NCBI GenBank assembly: GCA_900550025.1
Contig: URQP01000129.1
Span: forward strand, 1-5,581
Direction of reading: 5' to 3'
From: an uncultured Porphyromonadaceae bacterium
GTDB taxonomy: Bacteria; Bacteroidota; Bacteroidia; Bacteroidales; Muribaculaceae
Length of the DNA: 5,581 nucleotides
Part shown: positions 4,757-5,581 of the stretch, piece by piece
How positions within the stretch are numbered: position 1 is the stretch's first letter
Layout of the letters: each line of letters starts with the position of its first letter
Position numbers and translations under genes: made by a program
The notes under the pieces: model-generated
Told to the model about the DNA's origin: nothing
The model's database searches: none
Seen by the model: the letters and a program-made list of their open reading frames with translations, nothing else

Positions 4757-4879
4757 TAACTTGACGGCCCTGAGAAAGCCTATGATGCAGATACAACGAT
4801 AGCAGCCCACGCTATATGCGTGAGAACCACTATGCTATCTCTTGCATCAAATTTGAAAGGCTCTCAGGTTTTCAAGTTA
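4757..4879 (-). ncRNA. Extended imperfect palindrome, candidate structured leader RNA
   Basis: Five helices nest in order from outside to inside. They are TAACTTGA (4757-4764) with TCAAGTTA (4872-4879), and CCTGAGA (4769-4775) with TCTCAGG (4862-4868). GCCT (4778-4781) then pairs with AGGC (4858-4861) across a two-base bulge. TGATGCA (4783-4789) pairs with TGCATCA (4843-4849), and GATAGCA (4798-4804) with TGCTATC (4833-4839). Inside is an apical hairpin CACGC (4808-4812), TATAT, GCGTG (4818-4822). This is far more pairing than chance gives. It lies upstream of the cargo operon on the operon strand, ending 76 bases before its ATG. I do not recognise a known riboswitch. It could be a leader RNA, a small non-coding RNA, a mobile palindromic element with TAACTTGA ends, or a structure used as single-stranded DNA during transfer. 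Confidence 0.5.
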
Positions 4880-4936
4880 CAAGATGAGCATAACGCTTCT
4901 TTTTTCTTATGTCTTGGAAAGAGTTGCCCCTATCCG

Positions 4937-4972
4937 AATGCAAAATTAGTTATTTTATTGATGTTTTGCATT
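4937..4972. repeat. Inverted repeat AATGCAAAA / TTTTGCATT
   Basis: AATGCAAAA (4937-4945) and TTTTGCATT (4964-4972) are perfect nine-base inverted arms separated by 18 AT-rich bases. The left arm overlaps the candidate -7 box, so a dimeric regulator bound here would block or steer transcription. As RNA it could form a hairpin after the mobilization gene, but no T-run follows, so a terminator is unlikely. Confidence 0.45.
4941..4948 (-). promoter_or_regulatory. Candidate -7 box for the cargo operon
   Basis: Read on the minus strand, TAATTTTG matches the Bacteroidota -7 consensus TAnnTTTG. No TTTG is found at the -33 position, which weakens the call. It is the only full match I found on this strand between the mobilization gene and the first cargo gene, and transcription would start near 4934. 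Confidence 0.35.
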
Positions 4973-4985
4973 ATATAGAGTGGAA

Positions 4986-5581
4986 TTATAGCTTGAATCC
5001 TCTACTTTTTCTTGGCTCTTCCGCTGACTGCCGCAAACCTTGCCGAAGTTTCTCCCATTGTTCTTTGAACCATTCGCCAATCGGTTGCTTGTTGATTGTC
5101 AATACCAGTTTGCTGCCATCGGTCGGATTCTTTTCCACCTTGAAAACATCATTCTTGATATCAAACTTCCGCCTGTGTTCTTCAGAATAAATCCTGCCAT
5201 TGCATCTGATAGCCTCTTTCTTTGTAAGAAGGCTCTCTATCATTTCTTTGGTGAAGCCGATGGCAGCGCACAATTTTTCCATTCTCAGCATCTCTTTAAG
5301 CATCGGAAACCACTTGAATGCCTTTTCATGTAGGGTATTCAACCGTGATATTTCCTTGTCTTTGGCTTCAAGTTCCTGATTGTGTATTCCTTGCAGATTA
5401 CGTATCTGCTTGCCGTGCTGTTCCTGCATACGCTGCATTTGGGCTTTCAAGTCATCAGTTCCCTTGTCCCGTTTCGTGATTTCCTGACGCAATTCTTCAT
5501 TGGATAGTTCCAGTTTCTTCATTTTTCCACTGCCGAAAAGAGAATCCACTCCGCTCACTATGACCGTAGCGGCATCGGTGG
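4986..5581 (-). CDS. MobV-type mobilization protein, C-terminal part (5' end outside window)
   Basis: The frame is open from the right edge (5579, with two extra bases) to TAA at 4986, giving 197 residues. A GTG at 5558 is not the real start, because the frame continues upstream without a stop. Near the N-terminal end of the visible part is VSGVDSLFGSGK, followed by a long charged coiled coil (about KMKKLELSNEELRQEITK through the LEAKDKEISRL region). After that come FKWFPMLKEML, a small domain with CNGRIYSEEHRRKFD and LVLTINKQPIGEWFKEQWEKL, and a basic tail. From memory this resembles the C-terminal half of Bacteroides-group MobV / plasmid recombination relaxases, which nick the transfer origin. 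The catalytic His-rich N-terminal part is not visible, so the assignment rests on the C-terminus alone. It marks the region as a mobilizable element or integrated plasmid. Confidence 0.65.
   Translation of the reverse strand, partial: TDAATVIVSGVDSLFGSGKMKKLELSNEELRQEITKRDKGTDDLKAQMQRMQEQHGKQIRNLQGIHNQELEAKDKEISRLNTLHEKAFKWFPMLKEMLRMEKLCAAIGFTKEMIESLLTKKEAIRCNGRIYSEEHRRKFDIKNDVFKVEKNPTDGSKLVLTINKQPIGEWFKEQWEKLRQGLRQSAEEPRKSRGFKL

Larger units (their letters stand above)
4682..4985. other. Non-coding region between mobilization gene and cargo operon
   Basis: I find no protein gene in these 304 bases; minus-strand frames are at most a dozen or so codons. It contains a candidate promoter box within an inverted repeat (4937-4972), a T-rich patch on the plus strand at 4898-4907, the 123-base imperfect palindrome (4757-4879) and the AAGGAA ribosome-binding sequence of the zinc-ribbon gene. 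If transcription starts near 4934, the operon would carry a leader of about 250 bases. Confidence 0.6.

Noticed and set aside
4754..4882. Integron attC-like reading of the palindrome
   Set aside because: On the minus strand one end reads GTTAGAT, which fits GTTRRRY, and the length is in the attC range. The other end, TTGTAAC, misses RYYYAAC at two positions, no similar palindrome separates the cargo genes, and overlapping genes are not cassettes.
5556..5558. GTG as the start of the mobilization gene
   Set aside because: The same frame continues open to the window edge, and the product resembles the middle and C-terminus of a longer protein.
1..5581. CRISPR array, rRNA genes or integrase
   Set aside because: No regularly spaced repeats, rRNA segments or recombinase motifs were seen on either strand.

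Overview
The window looks like the junction between a fairly GC-rich chromosome and a more AT-rich inserted mobile element in a member of the Bacteroidota. Three things point to that phylum. Two promoters match the phylum-specific TAnnTTTG -7 signal, most gene starts lack a clear Shine-Dalgarno sequence, and the right edge carries the C-terminal part of a MobV-type mobilization protein of the kind found on Bacteroides-group mobilizable elements. A GC-rich genus such as Alistipes would fit the left part, but that is a guess from composition only.

Left, chromosome-like part (1-1252): a minus-strand lipoprotein gene runs off the left edge. It has lipobox Cys20 and an extreme Trp/Gly/Pro/Tyr tail, and a good promoter lies at 911-942. 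A 383-base intergenic region follows, holding that promoter, an orphan terminator-like hairpin and the promoter and folded leader of a tRNA. The tRNA is tRNA-Ser(CGA) at 1166-1252.

Junction (1231-1330): the 3' end of the tRNA is a typical integration target. Base composition falls sharply just after it. A strong hairpin terminator built from three copies of ACACCCAAT, two direct and one inverted, lies 34 bases past the tRNA.

Element cargo (1391-4681): seven genes are packed head to tail on the minus strand with gaps of 29 bases or less. In transcription order they are a zinc-ribbon/YciI fusion, a GNAT acetyltransferase, a flavodoxin-like iron-sulfur flavoprotein, a second, two-domain GNAT acetyltransferase, a SnoaL-like protein, a 4-oxalocrotonate-tautomerase-like protein and a short, apparently truncated membrane protein. 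The first three overlap (TAATG, then ATGA). Nothing identifies a substrate. The enzyme classes suggest acetylation, redox, isomerization and binding of small molecules, so detoxification or drug modification is a reasonable but unproven reading.

Between cargo and mobilization gene (4682-4985): there is no protein gene, but a candidate -7 promoter box sits inside an inverted repeat. Downstream of it is a 123-base imperfect palindrome with five nested helices, placed so that it would form the 5' leader of the cargo operon. A segment near the operon start could compete for its apical stem. This is the most unusual structure in the window.

Right edge (4986-5581): the coiled-coil C-terminal part of the mobilization protein, whose N-terminal catalytic part lies outside the window. 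No integrase, replication gene, rRNA or CRISPR array is visible.
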